Shown: positions 53,227 through 62,823 of the stretch, one piece after another | How positions within the stretch are numbered: the first letter of the stretch is position 1 | How the letters are laid out: each line of letters starts with the position of its first letter | Assembly: GCF_000813005.1 (NCBI RefSeq) | Contig: NZ_JSYP01000010.1 | Location: 1-64,000, forward strand | DNA from: Flavobacterium sp. KMS | GTDB taxonomy: Bacteria; Bacteroidota; Bacteroidia; Flavobacteriales; Flavobacteriaceae | Length of the DNA stretch: 64,000 nucleotides | Reading direction: 5' to 3' | Position numbers and translations under genes: made by a program | The notes under the pieces: generated by a model | What the model was told of the DNA's origin: nothing | Seen by the model: only the letters and a program-made list of their open reading frames with translations | The model's database searches: none

Positions 53227-55845
53227 TTGAAAAACAATCGACTTAAATACATATTTCTGCTCTTATTTTTTTCCCTTTTGATAGCTTGTTCTACCAAAAG
53301 AGATACATTTTTAGCAAGAAATTCTCATGCTTTGAGTACAAAGTATAATATATTATACAACGGACAAGTAGGTTTTGATAAAGGCATGAAAGCTATAGAA
53401 GCTAATTATACAGATAATTTCTGGAAATTACTGCCTATTGAAAGAATGCAAATTAACGAAGGGAATTTGGATGAAGCAAAAACTAAAAATGCTGATTTTG
53501 AACTTGCCGAGACCAAAGCTACCAAAGCTATTCAAAAACATTCGATGAATATTGGAGGTCGGGAAAAAAATAGCCAGATAGACGAAGCATATCTTATGCT
53601 TGGTCAGGCACGTTATTATGATCAGAGGTTTTTACCAGCCCTGGATGCTTTTAATTATATTTTATACAAATACCCAACAAGTAGCAACATTAATACCGCG
53701 AGAATTTGGCGAGAGAAAACCAATATGCGTTTAGGTAATGATGAGTTGGTTATAAAAAATATCTATAAATTAATAAAAGGAGTTGCATTAAAAAAACAAG
53801 TTTACGCTGATGCAAATGCTTTATTAGCAGAAGCTTTTATCAATTTAGAACAAAAAGACAGCGCAATTACAAAACTTAAAATTGCTGAGGAGTTTACCAA
53901 AAGAAATCCTGAAAGAGCTAGATATCGTTTCATCCTTGGACAATTGTATCAGGAAACACATAAAAGAGATAGTGCACTTTATTTTTATCAATCGGTAATT
54001 GATATGAACAGAAGAGCAGAGAGAAAGTATGTAATACATGCTTACTCAAAAAAAGCTCAGTTATTTGATTATCAAACAGGAGATAGTACCGTTTTTATTA
54101 AAACATATAATAAACTAATTGCCGATAGAGAAAATAGACCATTCCTGGATGTGATTTATTATGAAATGGGAGTTTTCTTTGACAAGCGTAAAAATGAAAA
54201 ATCGGCATTAGAGTTTTATAATTCTTCATTAAAACGAAAATCCTTAGATCCATATTTAACAGCATCTACTTATCGAAACATTGGTAATATGTACTTTAAG
54301 AAAGCTAGTTATACAATGGCGGCAAAGTATTATGATAGTACTTTGGTAAAAATGGATCCTAAAACCAGAGAGTATGTTTATATCCAGAAAACGCGAAAAA
54401 ATTTGGATGACGTAATAAAATACGAAGGTATTGCAAAACGTAATGATAGTATTATAACAGTAGTTGGACTACCAGATTCAGCCAGAGTAAAATATTTTAG
54501 AGATTATATTGCCAAAATAAAAACTGAAGACGAAGCAAAACGAATTCTCGCAGAAAAAGAAAAACAGAAACTGGCTAATATTGCGCTAAACACAGGTGGA
54601 GGTGGTTTAGAAACAGTAACGGCAACGGGTGCTGTACCTGGAACTCCTGAAAAAAGTGGTATTCCAACACCGCCAACAGGAAACGAAGTTGCCAGCAATT
54701 TTTATTTCTATAACCCATCTACAGTTGCTTACGGAAAACTACAGTTTAAAAAATTGTGGGGAAATAGAGTCTTAAATAGTAATTGGAGATTACCATCTAA
54801 TAAACCAAATATGACTTCGGATGATGATAAATCGACGGATGTAGTTGTAAATGATTCTATTAAAACAGAAGCAATAGTTGAAAAGTATACTATAGATTTT
54901 TACGAAAAACAACTTCCAAAAGATAAATCTGCAATAGATAGTATTGTTAAAGAACGCAATTTTTCTTATTATCAATTAGGGATTATTTATAAAGAGAAAT
55001 TCAAAGAGTATGAATTGGCTAGCAATAAGTTAGAGCAATTGTTACAGAATAACCCTGAAGAAAAATTGATTTTACCATCGATGTATAATCTCTACAAAAT
55101 TTATGAGATAACAAATCCAGCGAAAGCGGCAGCGGTAAAAAATGAGATTTCTTCACGTTATCCAAATTCACGTTATGCACAAATCATAAATAACAATGGT
55201 TTAGATGAAGAATCGGCAAGCAAAGCACCTGATAAAGAATATCAGAAATGGTATAAATTATTTCAGGAAGAAAAGTATGGCGAAGTCCTAAGTAATATTG
55301 ATAATTTAATTAATCAATATTCCGGAGATGAAATCGTATCAAAATACGAGCTATTAAAAGCCAATACTTTAGGTAAAGCAAAAGGATTAGTTGCTTATAA
55401 AAAAGCAATAGAAAACGTAGCTGCTAATTATCCAAATAGTGAAGAAGGAAAAAAAGCTCAAGATATTTTAACAAATCAAATTCCGTTTTTAGAGAAGCGA
55501 GTTTTTACCACAACAGACACAAAAAATTGGAAAATCCTGTATAAAATTGGTATTCAGGATGAGAAAGCAAGAAAAACAATTGAAGATATTATTAAAAAGT
55601 TTTTTGCAGATGAAAATTTCCAAAAGCTTACTTTTTCTTTCGATAAATACGATTTAGATTCAGGATTTGTTACTGTTCATGGTTTAAGATCAGAAGTTTA
55701 TGCAAATGATGTTGCTAAAGTATTAAAAGAAAATAAAAAATATAACTTGGTAGAATATCCTGCAGTAATAATATCAAGTGATAATTATAGTATAGTACAA
55801 ATTAATAAAAATTTAGAAGCTTATTTAGCGCCTAAAACCCCGTAA
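53227..55845 (+). CDS. porW: Type IX secretion system periplasmic lipoprotein PorW/SprE
   Basis: An 872-residue lipoprotein: a TTG start at 53227, then the signal FLLLFFSLLIAC with Cys21 as lipid site. The TPR-rich body reads DEAYLMLGQARYYDQRFLPALDAFNYILYKYP, SALEFYNSSLKRKSL and ASTYRNIGNMYFKKASYTMAAKYYDS. C-terminal TPRs and VHGLRSEVYANDVAKVLKEN follow. SprE is required for gliding and T9SS function in Flavobacterium johnsoniae, which is established knowledge of the family. The following bactofilin starts two bases after the stop. Confidence 0.9.
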   Translation: MKNNRLKYIFLLLFFSLLIACSTKRDTFLARNSHALSTKYNILYNGQVGFDKGMKAIEANYTDNFWKLLPIERMQINEGNLDEAKTKNADFELAETKATKAIQKHSMNIGGREKNSQIDEAYLMLGQARYYDQRFLPALDAFNYILYKYPTSSNINTARIWREKTNMRLGNDELVIKNIYKLIKGVALKKQVYADANALLAEAFINLEQKDSAITKLKIAEEFTKRNPERARYRFILGQLYQETHKRDSALYFYQSVIDMNRRAERKYVIHAYSKKAQLFDYQTGDSTVFIKTYNKLIADRENRPFLDVIYYEMGVFFDKRKNEKSALEFYNSSLKRKSLDPYLTASTYRNIGNMYFKKASYTMAAKYYDSTLVKMDPKTREYVYIQKTRKNLDDVIKYEGIAKRNDSIITVVGLPDSARVKYFRDYIAKIKTEDEAKRILAEKEKQKLANIALNTGGGGLETVTATGAVPGTPEKSGIPTPPTGNEVASNFYFYNPSTVAYGKLQFKKLWGNRVLNSNWRLPSNKPNMTSDDDKSTDVVVNDSIKTEAIVEKYTIDFYEKQLPKDKSAIDSIVKERNFSYYQLGIIYKEKFKEYELASNKLEQLLQNNPEEKLILPSMYNLYKIYEITNPAKAAAVKNEISSRYPNSRYAQIINNNGLDEESASKAPDKEYQKWYKLFQEEKYGEVLSNIDNLINQYSGDEIVSKYELLKANTLGKAKGLVAYKKAIENVAANYPNSEEGKKAQDILTNQIPFLEKRVFTTTDTKNWKILYKIGIQDEKARKTIEDIIKKFFADENFQKLTFSFDKYDLDSGFVTVHGLRSEVYANDVAKVLKENKKYNLVEYPAVIISSDNYSIVQINKNLEAYLAPKTP

Positions 55846-55847
55846 TC

Positions 55848-56246
55848 ATGTTTAATAAAGCACCCAAATTTAGCACAGAGCACTTAGGAAAAACAAATAG
55901 AATAGTTGAAGGAACTATAATAACAGGTGATATTACATCGCTAGCCGATTTTAGATTAGATGGTGAATTAATAGGGAATTTTACTTCAAAAGGAAAAATT
56001 GTAATTGGCCCAGCAAGTAAAGTTAAAGGAGATATCATTTGTCAAAACGCTGATATCGAGGGAGAATTTACAGGAAAAATTAAAGTTGTAGACCTTTTAA
56101 ACGTAAAAGCCACAGCTAAAATTACCGGTGAAGTTACCATAGGAAAATTATCGGTAGAACCAGGAGCCGATTTTAGTGCGACTTGTATAATGGCAACAGA
56201 TTTTAAAACTGAAATAAATGACGGACAAGGAACCAAAAAAGGATAA
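55848..56246 (+). CDS. Bactofilin (polymer-forming cytoskeletal protein)
   Basis: A 132-residue bactofilin core: NRIVEGTIITGDITSLADFRLDGELIGNFTSKGKIVIGPASKVKGDIICQNADIEGEFTGKIK, continuing through VNVKATAKITGEVTIGKLSVEPGADFSA. The repeating G-x-I/V pattern is the beta-helix that polymerises into filaments without nucleotides. It lies between porW/sprE and atpZ and overlaps atpZ by 29 bases. A role in envelope patterning is a general family property; a specific role with T9SS or ATP synthase is only suggested by position. Confidence 0.92.
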   Translation: MFNKAPKFSTEHLGKTNRIVEGTIITGDITSLADFRLDGELIGNFTSKGKIVIGPASKVKGDIICQNADIEGEFTGKIKVVDLLNVKATAKITGEVTIGKLSVEPGADFSATCIMATDFKTEINDGQGTKKG

Positions 56247-56448
56247 TCAGCCAAATAATAAATGGATCGCGCTTATTAATATTCCATTTCAGATGGGGGT
56301 AATTATATTTTTATTTTCCTATCTGGGTATTTGGTTAGATGAAAAATATTCAAACGGGGGTTCTTTATGGACAATCGTTTTATCTTTGTTTTCGGTTTTC
56401 TTAGCACTTTATAATGTCCTGCGACAAGTTAAAAATTTAAATAAATAA
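56218..56448 (+). CDS. atpZ: AtpZ/AtpI-family protein
   Basis: 76 residues with two transmembrane helices: WIALINIPFQMGVIIFLFSYLGIWLDEKY and SLWTIVLSLFSVFLALYNVLRQV. AtpZ/AtpI proteins aid c-ring assembly or ion supply to the ATP synthase. The start at 56218 overlaps the bactofilin end by 29 bases; its stop overlaps the next gene by one base. It opens the atp gene row with the 127-residue gene. Confidence 0.85.
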   Translation: MTDKEPKKDNQPNNKWIALINIPFQMGVIIFLFSYLGIWLDEKYSNGGSLWTIVLSLFSVFLALYNVLRQVKNLNK

Positions 56449-56831
56449 TGAATAGAACTGTTGATTTTCTTAAGTATTTTATCCCTTTTTCGATTGTATT
56501 GTTTGCCACACAATACTTTATTATGCAATCTCTTTCAGAGAAATTAGTTTTTTTTTACTCGGCGTGGAGTATTTATATATTTAATATTCTTGCTACTTTT
56601 TTAGTTTATCTATTTTTAATTTTTGTCAATAAAAATTTCCCAACTTATACAGGTTTTGCTTTCCTTGGCGCAAGTTTTTTTAGAATGATGTTAGCCATTA
56701 TTTTTTTAATTCCGCTAATAAAAGCTCATGTAAAAGACCCAATAATAGACTTGGGTACGTTTTTTATCCCTTATTTTTTATTTTTACTTTTTGAAACATA
56801 TTTCACCGTTCGTCTAATAAATAAAAGTTAA
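56448..56831 (+). CDS. Small polytopic membrane protein in the atp cluster (DUF6168-like)
   Basis: A 127-residue protein with four predicted helices: FLKYFIPFSIVLFATQYFIM, WSIYIFNILATFLVYLFLIFV, GFAFLGASFFRMMLAIIFLIPLI and IPYFLFLLFETYFTVRLI. Its place after atpZ is where AtpI/UncI sits in other bacteria, and size and topology fit that role, but sequence similarity to AtpI is not evident by eye. I recall DUF6168 as a possible name without certainty. Its start overlaps the atpZ stop. Confidence 0.75.
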   Translation: MNRTVDFLKYFIPFSIVLFATQYFIMQSLSEKLVFFYSAWSIYIFNILATFLVYLFLIFVNKNFPTYTGFAFLGASFFRMMLAIIFLIPLIKAHVKDPIIDLGTFFIPYFLFLLFETYFTVRLINKS

Positions 56832-56915
56832 TCGCTTCATTATTAGATAAATTGACTAAAATAGATGTAATTTTAAAAATTACATCTATAAATTTTCAAT
56901 TTTCAATTTAAAATG

Positions 56916-56923
56916 TACCTTTG
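56916..56923 (+). promoter_or_regulatory. -7 promoter box of atpB
   Basis: TACCTTTG is a full TAnnTTTG match 41 bases before the atpB ATG, so the structural atp genes may be transcribed separately from atpZ. Confidence 0.6.
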
Positions 56924-56964
56924 CAAAAAATTTTTGGAACCTAAAATTAGATAAAGATTTAATA

Positions 56965-58125
56965 ATGATATTTTCAAATAAACCAGTTCAGTACTTATTA
57001 GTTACTTTATTAGCTTTTTCTTCGTCGATAAATTTCGCCTCTACTCCTGTTGACAGTGTTTCAGTTAAACACGAAAACGTTGCAGTAGCAGAAGGAAAAA
57101 GTCACGCAGAAAGTGTTGGTCACGAAATAGAAAAAGAATTTAATGCTAGCGAATTGATCAATTCGCACATTGGAGATTCTCATGATTTTCATATCGCTGA
57201 TTGGGATGGTCATCCTATTTCTATGAGTCTGCCAATTATTTTGTGGACTAATAATGGATTAGAAATTTTTTCATCTGCAAAATTTCACCATGATAATTCA
57301 GGTGAGCATGTAGTTGATATTAATGGACAGAAATTAGTTCGTTATAAAGAGATAATTTTTTACGCTGATAAATTTGAAACAATGACAGCTGATCAGAAAA
57401 ACACTGGAGCTTTTGCTTTTGATGCAAGACCTTTAGATTTCTCTATCACAAAGAATGTCTTTTCAATGTTGATGTCGGCAATTGTTTTGTTCTTCTTATT
57501 TTTTGCTGTAGCAAGATCTTACAAGAAAAACCCAAATGCACCAAAAGGATTGGCTGGATTTTTAGAGCCACTAGTTACATACGTTAGAGATGAGATTGCA
57601 ATTCCAAACATTGGACCAAAAAAATACGCAAAATATATGCCGTATCTTTTAACTATCTTTTTCTTTATTTGGATTAATAACTTAATCGGATTAATTCCTT
57701 TCTTCCCATTTAGTTCTAACTTAACAGGTAATATCTATTTTACATTTGTAATGGCATTTATTACTTTCGTAGTTACAACTTTAAGTGGAAATAAAACTTA
57801 CTGGGGACACATTTTTAATACACCAGGAGTTCCTGTGTGGTTGGCTCCAATTATGATTCCTGTAGAAATTATAGGAATGCTTACTAAGCCATTTGCATTG
57901 ATGATTCGTTTATTTGCAAACATCACTGCTGGTCACATTATTATCTTGAGTTTAGTTTCTTTGATTTTCATTTTCAAAAGTATTGCTATCGGACCAGTTG
58001 CTGGAGCATTCGTATTGTTCATGAGCGTATTAGAAATGTTAGTTGCTGCTTTGCAAGCGTATGTATTTACATTGCTTTCAGCATTATTTATTGGTCAGGC
58101 TGTTGAAGAGCACGATCATCATTAA
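56965..58125 (+). CDS. atpB: ATP synthase F0 subunit a, with N-terminal periplasmic extension
   Basis: The proton-channel subunit. At 386 residues it is much longer than enterobacterial AtpB (~270). An N-terminal signal peptide (about 1-25) and a ~130-residue His/Glu-rich extracytoplasmic part precede the usual six-helix core. The core contains PKKYAKYMPYLLTIFFFIWINNLIGLIPF and the essential Arg in LTKPFALMIRLFANITAGH. The C-terminus ends EEHDHH. Extended AtpB is typical of Bacteroidota. The c-subunit gene follows 40 bases later. Confidence 0.95.
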   Translation: MIFSNKPVQYLLVTLLAFSSSINFASTPVDSVSVKHENVAVAEGKSHAESVGHEIEKEFNASELINSHIGDSHDFHIADWDGHPISMSLPIILWTNNGLEIFSSAKFHHDNSGEHVVDINGQKLVRYKEIIFYADKFETMTADQKNTGAFAFDARPLDFSITKNVFSMLMSAIVLFFLFFAVARSYKKNPNAPKGLAGFLEPLVTYVRDEIAIPNIGPKKYAKYMPYLLTIFFFIWINNLIGLIPFFPFSSNLTGNIYFTFVMAFITFVVTTLSGNKTYWGHIFNTPGVPVWLAPIMIPVEIIGMLTKPFALMIRLFANITAGHIIILSLVSLIFIFKSIAIGPVAGAFVLFMSVLEMLVAALQAYVFTLLSALFIGQAVEEHDHH

Positions 58126-58147
58126 TTAGAGTTTTATTAATTATTAA

Positions 58148-58369
<222 letters not shown>

Positions 58370-58378
58370 TTAAAATTT

Positions 58379-58416
58379 AAAACTTCCTGTAGCGGTTGGC
58401 TCCAGGAAGTTTTTTT
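58379..58416 (+). terminator. Terminator-like hairpin between atpE and atpF
   Basis: Perfect 11-base arms AAAACTTCCTG (58379-58389) and CAGGAAGTTTT (58403-58413), 13-base loop, and a run of seven T (58410-58416). It is inside the atp operon, so it may give partial termination or protect the atpE mRNA end. Confidence 0.8.
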
Positions 58417-58450
58417 AAAAAAGACAAACAATTTTTAAATATATAATGTT

Positions 58451-58942
58451 ATGCAATTAACTTCACCAGAAAGTTTAATTTTTTGGACAACAATTATCTT
58501 TATTGTTTTCTTCATTCTTTTGGCAAAATATGCTTGGAAACCTATTTTAGGAGCGGTAAAAAGCCGTGAAGAATCTATCAATGAGGCTTTAGCATCTGCT
58601 GAAGCAGCTCGTAGAGAAATGCAAAATTTAACTGCAGATAATGAGCGTATCTTAAAAGAAGCTCGTGCAGAACGTGATGCGATGTTAAAAGAAGCTCGCG
58701 AAATGAAAGAGCAAATTATAGCTGAATCTAAAAATGAAGCTCAAGAGCAAGGTCAAAAATTGATCGCTCAAGCTAAAGCAGCTATTGAAAATGAAAAAAA
58801 TGCAGCTATGGCTGAATTGAAATCTCAAGTTTCAACTTTATCATTAAGCATTGCTGAAAAATTATTGAAAGAAGAATTATCTAGCAAAGAATCTCAAACT
58901 AAATTAGTTGAGAAAATGTTAGATGACGTAAAGCTAAACTAA
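58451..58942 (+). CDS. atpF: ATP synthase F0 subunit b
   Basis: 163 residues: an N-terminal membrane helix (SLIFWTTIIFIVFFILLAKYAWKPI) followed by a long Ala/Glu/Lys-rich coiled coil, the peripheral stalk. The conserved basic-rich hinge after the helix and the C-terminal LSLSIAEKLLKEEL are as expected. It follows the atpE-atpF hairpin by 35 bases and precedes atpH by four bases. Confidence 0.93.
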   Translation: MQLTSPESLIFWTTIIFIVFFILLAKYAWKPILGAVKSREESINEALASAEAARREMQNLTADNERILKEARAERDAMLKEAREMKEQIIAESKNEAQEQGQKLIAQAKAAIENEKNAAMAELKSQVSTLSLSIAEKLLKEELSSKESQTKLVEKMLDDVKLN

Positions 58943-58946
58943 TATT

Positions 58947-59480
58947 ATGGCAAGTACAAGAGCAGCAATTCGTTATGCAAAAGCAATTCTAGACTTAGCA
59001 AACTCTAAAGGTGTTGCCGAAGCTGTCAATAACGACATGAAATCAATTGCTTCAACAATAGGAGCAAATGAAGAATTGAGTACCTTTATCGAAAGCCCAA
59101 CTATAAAAGTTGAAGTTAAAGAGAGTGCTCTTTTAGAAGTTTTTGCAAGTGTAAATGGTGTAACTAAAGGGTTATTTCATTTATTGTTTGAAAACAAAAG
59201 ATTCGAAATTCTAGGAGCAATTGCACTAGAGTACAATAAATTATTTGATGAAAGTATTGGTGTTGAAGTAGCTACGGTTACAACAGCAATTCCTATGGAT
59301 GCTGCTTTAGAAGCTAAAGTATTAGCTAAAATTGCAACATTATCAGATAAAAAAATTACAATAGAAAATAATGTAGATGCTTCAATTATTGGAGGATTTA
59401 TTTTAAGAATAGGCGATAAGCAATATAATGCATCTGTTGCAAACAGATTACAAGTATTAAAAAGAGAGTTAAGTAATTAG
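58947..59480 (+). CDS. atpH: ATP synthase F1 subunit delta
   Basis: 177 residues. The N-terminal helical domain opens with ASTRAAIRYAKAILDLANSKGVAE and contains FIESPTIKVEVKESALLEVF. The C-terminal stretch VTTAIPMDAALEAKVLAKIATLSDKKITIENNVDASIIGGFILRIGDK matches OSCP/delta family signatures. Delta links the F1 head to the b stalk. It starts four bases after atpF. Confidence 0.94.
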   Translation: MASTRAAIRYAKAILDLANSKGVAEAVNNDMKSIASTIGANEELSTFIESPTIKVEVKESALLEVFASVNGVTKGLFHLLFENKRFEILGAIALEYNKLFDESIGVEVATVTTAIPMDAALEAKVLAKIATLSDKKITIENNVDASIIGGFILRIGDKQYNASVANRLQVLKRELSN

Positions 59481-59519
59481 TTTTATTACACATAAAAGTG
59501 TCTAAATTATAAATTTAAG

Positions 59520-61097
59520 ATGGCGGAAATCAAACCTGCTGAAATTTCAGCAATATTAAGAAAGCAAGTAGAAGGTTTTGAATCTGGTGCTACGCTAGAG
59601 GAAGTAGGAACGGTACTTCAAGTTGGAGATGGTATTGCTCGTATTTACGGGCTATCTAATGTACAATACGGTGAGTTAGTTGAATTTGAAAACGGACTTG
59701 AAGCTATTGTATTGAACCTTGAAGAAGACAATGTTGGTGTGGTACTTTTAGGACCATCAACAGGAATCAAAGAAGGATCAACTGCAAAAAGAACACAACG
59801 TATTGCTTCTCTTAAAGTAGGTGAGCAAATGGTAGGACGTGTAGTGAACACTCTTGGTTTTCCAATTGATGGAAAAGGTCCAATCGGTGGGACATTATAT
59901 GAAATGCCTTTAGAAAGAAAAGCTCCTGGAGTTATCTTCCGTCAGCCAGTAACTGAGCCATTGCAAACAGGTATTAAAGCTGTTGATGCTATGATCCCAG
60001 TTGGTCGTGGACAACGTGAGCTTGTTATTGGTGACCGTCAAACAGGTAAATCAACTGTTTGTATCGATACAATCTTAAATCAAAAAGAATTTTACGATGC
60101 AGGAAAACCTGTATTTTGTATATATGTTGCAATTGGGCAAAAAGCTTCAACAGTAGCAGGAATTGCTAAAATGTTAGAAGAAAAAGGTGCAATGGCTTAT
60201 ACAGTTATTGTTGCTGCAAATGCTTCTGACCCAGCTCCAATGCAAGTTTATGCTCCTTTCGCAGGTGCAGCAATTGGAGAATACTTTAGAGATTCAGGTC
60301 GTCCAGCACTTATTGTGTATGATGATTTATCTAAACAAGCTGTAGCTTACCGTGAGGTTTCTCTTTTATTAAGAAGACCACCGGGACGTGAGGCATATCC
60401 TGGAGACGTTTTCTACTTACACTCTCGTTTATTAGAGCGTGCTTGTAAAGTAATTGCAGATAATGGAATTGCTAAAAACATGAACGATTTACCAGATTCT
60501 ATTAAGTCTATCGTAAAAGGTGGTGGTTCATTAACTGCTTTACCAATTATTGAGACTCAAGCTGGTGACGTTTCTGCATATATCCCAACAAACGTAATTT
60601 CGATTACAGATGGTCAGATTTTCCTTGATGGAGATTTGTTCAACTCTGGAGTTCGTCCTGCTATTAACGTAGGTATCTCAGTATCTCGTGTTGGAGGTAA
60701 TGCACAAATTAAATCAATGAAAAAAGTATCAGGTACTTTAAAATTAGACCAAGCTCAATTCCGTGAATTGGAAGCGTTTGCTAAATTTGGTTCTGACTTA
60801 GATGCTGTTACTTTAAACGTAATTGAAAAAGGAAAAAGAAACGTTGAAATCTTGAAACAAGGTTTAAATGATCCTTATACAGTTGAAAACCAAGTTGCTA
60901 TTATTTACGCTGGTTCTAAAAACTTATTAAGAAACGTTCCTGTAAATAAAGTAAAAGAATTTGAAGCAGATTTCTTAGCATACCTAAACAGCAAGCATAA
61001 AGATACTCTTAATGCGCTTAAAGCAGGTAAACTAGACGATAACATTACAGATGTTATTGAAAAAGTAGCAAAAGAAATTTCAGCAAAATATAACTAA
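59520..61097 (+). CDS. atpA: ATP synthase F1 subunit alpha
   Basis: 525 residues. The nucleotide-binding P-loop GDRQTGKST is at 171-179. [19 protein letters not shown], the alpha/beta signature [13 protein letters not shown] and [43 protein letters not shown] are all present. Length is standard. The beta (atpD) and epsilon (atpC) genes are absent from the row, as usual in Bacteroidota, where they lie elsewhere. Confidence 0.97.
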   Translation: MAEIKPAEISAILRKQVEGFESGATLEEVGTVLQVGDGIARIYGLSNVQYGELVEFENGLEAIVLNLEEDNVGVVLLGPSTGIKEGSTAKRTQRIASLKVGEQMVGRVVNTLGFPIDGKGPIGGTLYEMPLERKAPGVIFRQPVTEPLQTGIKAVDAMIPVGRGQRELVIGDRQTGKSTVCIDTILNQKEFYDAGKPVFCIYVAIGQKASTVAGIAKMLEEKGAMAYTVIVAANASDPAPMQVYAPFAGAAIGEYFRDSGRPALIVYDDLSKQAVAYREVSLLLRRPPGREAYPGDVFYLHSRLLERACKVIADNGIAKNMNDLPDSIKSIVKGGGSLTALPIIETQAGDVSAYIPTNVISITDGQIFLDGDLFNSGVRPAINVGISVSRVGGNAQIKSMKKVSGTLKLDQAQFRELEAFAKFGSDLDAVTLNVIEKGKRNVEILKQGLNDPYTVENQVAIIYAGSKNLLRNVPVNKVKEFEADFLAYLNSKHKDTLNALKAGKLDDNITDVIEKVAKEISAKYN

Positions 61098-61110
61098 TAA
61101 GATAATTGGA

Positions 61111-61158
61111 TAATTAGATAATTAGAAAAATCAAAGTGTTTTTCTAATTATCTAATTA
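61111..61158. repeat. Strong 20-base hairpin in the atpA-atpG spacer
   Basis: Perfect 20-base arms at 61111-61130 and 61139-61158 (TAATTAGATAATTAGAAAAA and complement) around an 8-base loop. It is purely A/T-rich and not followed by a clear T tract. Possible attenuator, RNA processing site or mobile repeat remnant. Confidence 0.7.
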
Positions 61159-61188
61159 GCTGATTTTCAAATTTTCTAATTAGAAAAG

Positions 61189-62049
61189 ATGGCAAATTTA
61201 AAGGAAATCCGTAATAGAATTACTTCCGTTTCATCTACGATGCAGATTACATCGGCGATGAAAATGGTTTCTGCTGCAAAGCTTAAGAAAGCACAAGATG
61301 CAATCACAGCGATGCGTCCTTATGCCGAGAAATTAACGGAATTATTACAAAACCTTTCTGCAACACTTGATGGTGATGTAGGAGGAGATTTTACTACACA
61401 ACGTGAAGTAAAGAAAGTATTAATTGTAGCAATAACATCTAATAGAGGTTTATGTGGTGCATTTAATACCAATGTAATAAAGGAAGCAAAAGTACGTTCT
61501 GAATTTTATGCCGGAAAACAAGTTGACATTTTTGCTATAGGTAAAAAAGGAAATGATGTTTTAAGCAAAACACATTCAGTAATAGACAATAAAAGTTCAG
61601 TTTTTGATGACTTGACTTTTGATAACGTAGCTGAAATTGCTGAAATTTTAACTCAACAATTCTTAACTGGAAAGTATGATAAAATTGAATTGATTTATAA
61701 TCAATTTAAAAATGCTGCGACTCAAATTGTTCAAACTGAACAGTTTTTGCCTTTGGCTCCAATAAAATCAGATGTACCAGTTTCGACAGGAGATTATATC
61801 TTTGAACCTTCGAAAGAGGAAATCGTGTTAACTTTGATTCCAAAATCATTAAAAACACAATTATACAAAGGTATTCGTGATTCATTTGCTTCTGAGCACG
61901 GTGCACGTATGACTGCAATGCACAAAGCAACTGATAACGCAACTGAGTTAAGAAATCAATTAAAATTAACTTACAATAAAGCGCGTCAAGCTGCTATTAC
62001 AAACGAAATCTTAGAGATCGTTGGTGGAGCGGAAGCTTTAAAAGGATAA
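61189..62049 (+). CDS. atpG: ATP synthase F1 subunit gamma
   Basis: 286 residues. The N-terminal coiled-coil helix NLKEIRNRITSVSSTMQITSAMKMVSAAKL matches gamma signatures. ITSNRGLCGAFN, the later ASEHGARMTAMHKATDNATELRNQLKLTYNKARQAAITNEILEIVGGAEAL and length are as expected. Gamma is the rotor axle. A terminator follows at 62122, ending the atp row. Confidence 0.96.
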   Translation: MANLKEIRNRITSVSSTMQITSAMKMVSAAKLKKAQDAITAMRPYAEKLTELLQNLSATLDGDVGGDFTTQREVKKVLIVAITSNRGLCGAFNTNVIKEAKVRSEFYAGKQVDIFAIGKKGNDVLSKTHSVIDNKSSVFDDLTFDNVAEIAEILTQQFLTGKYDKIELIYNQFKNAATQIVQTEQFLPLAPIKSDVPVSTGDYIFEPSKEEIVLTLIPKSLKTQLYKGIRDSFASEHGARMTAMHKATDNATELRNQLKLTYNKARQAAITNEILEIVGGAEALKG

Positions 62050-62121
62050 GAAAAATTTTAATTTTTCAGATCTTCAAAATGCAAAGCATAGGAAGGATAA
62101 GAAAAATTTACAATATATAAG

Positions 62122-62155
62122 AAGAGCCGACAAGTAATTGTCGGTTCTTTTTTTT
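62122..62155 (+). terminator. Terminator of the atp operon
   Basis: Arms AAGAGCCGACAA and TTGTCGGTTCTT (one G-U pair) around GTAA, followed by a run of T, 73 bases after atpG. Confidence 0.88.
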
Positions 62156-62187
62156 GCCAATAATTTTGATATTTTACAGAAACAAAC

Positions 62188-62823
62188 TTATTTTAAGAAA
62201 AGCTCTTCTTCAATTTTTATGAAGTGTTGCTTTTCAAATTCTCTAATTGCAGTATTCTTCACCAGAAAAATTTTGTCACAATCTTTGTATAGAATTTCTA
62301 GAATATGCGAAGAGATAAAAACAATGCTGTCTTTTGATAATTCTCTAATGTAATTCATCAACAAATAATTAGATTCTAAATCGAGACCATTAAAAGGTTC
62401 GTCAAAAATATAAATTGGATATTCTCTTTGGAATACGGCATTCATGTAAGCCTTTTTTTTCATTCCAGTCGAAAATGTCTTGATGAGTTTATCTTGTGAC
62501 ACATCAAACAAATTGGTTTTATTTCCAGTTTTTAGATTTAGCAATTCTTTATAAAAATCTGAAAATTCTGTTGCAGTAAGTTCATCGTATATTGGTACTT
62601 CAGTTGGAAAAAATGCTATTTCGTTATGTTTAATGGGCAAATCAATGTAGGATATTGTTCCTTCAAAATCTATTAGAGCAGTTATAATTTTAAATAATGT
62701 AGTTTTACCTTCGCCATTTTTCCCAACGACTCCATATATTCCATTTTTTGAAATTGAAAGATTTATATCCTGTAAAACAGTTTTATTTCCAAATGCTTTC
62801 TTCTTGATATTAATCTGTAACAT
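62188..62823 (-). CDS. ABC transporter ATP-binding protein
   Basis: 211 residues: Walker A VGKNGEGKTT (33-42), signature-like FSTGMKKKAYM, Walker B IYIFDEPFNGLD, and H-loop VFISSHILEI. It is a compact exporter-type ATPase of the bacteriocin/lantibiotic-immunity-like class. It overlaps the upstream membrane gene by 14 bases, so they are translationally coupled. The transported substance is unknown. Confidence 0.9.
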   Translation of the reverse strand: MLQINIKKKAFGNKTVLQDINLSISKNGIYGVVGKNGEGKTTLFKIITALIDFEGTISYIDLPIKHNEIAFFPTEVPIYDELTATEFSDFYKELLNLKTGNKTNLFDVSQDKLIKTFSTGMKKKAYMNAVFQREYPIYIFDEPFNGLDLESNYLLMNYIRELSKDSIVFISSHILEILYKDCDKIFLVKNTAIREFEKQHFIKIEEELFLK

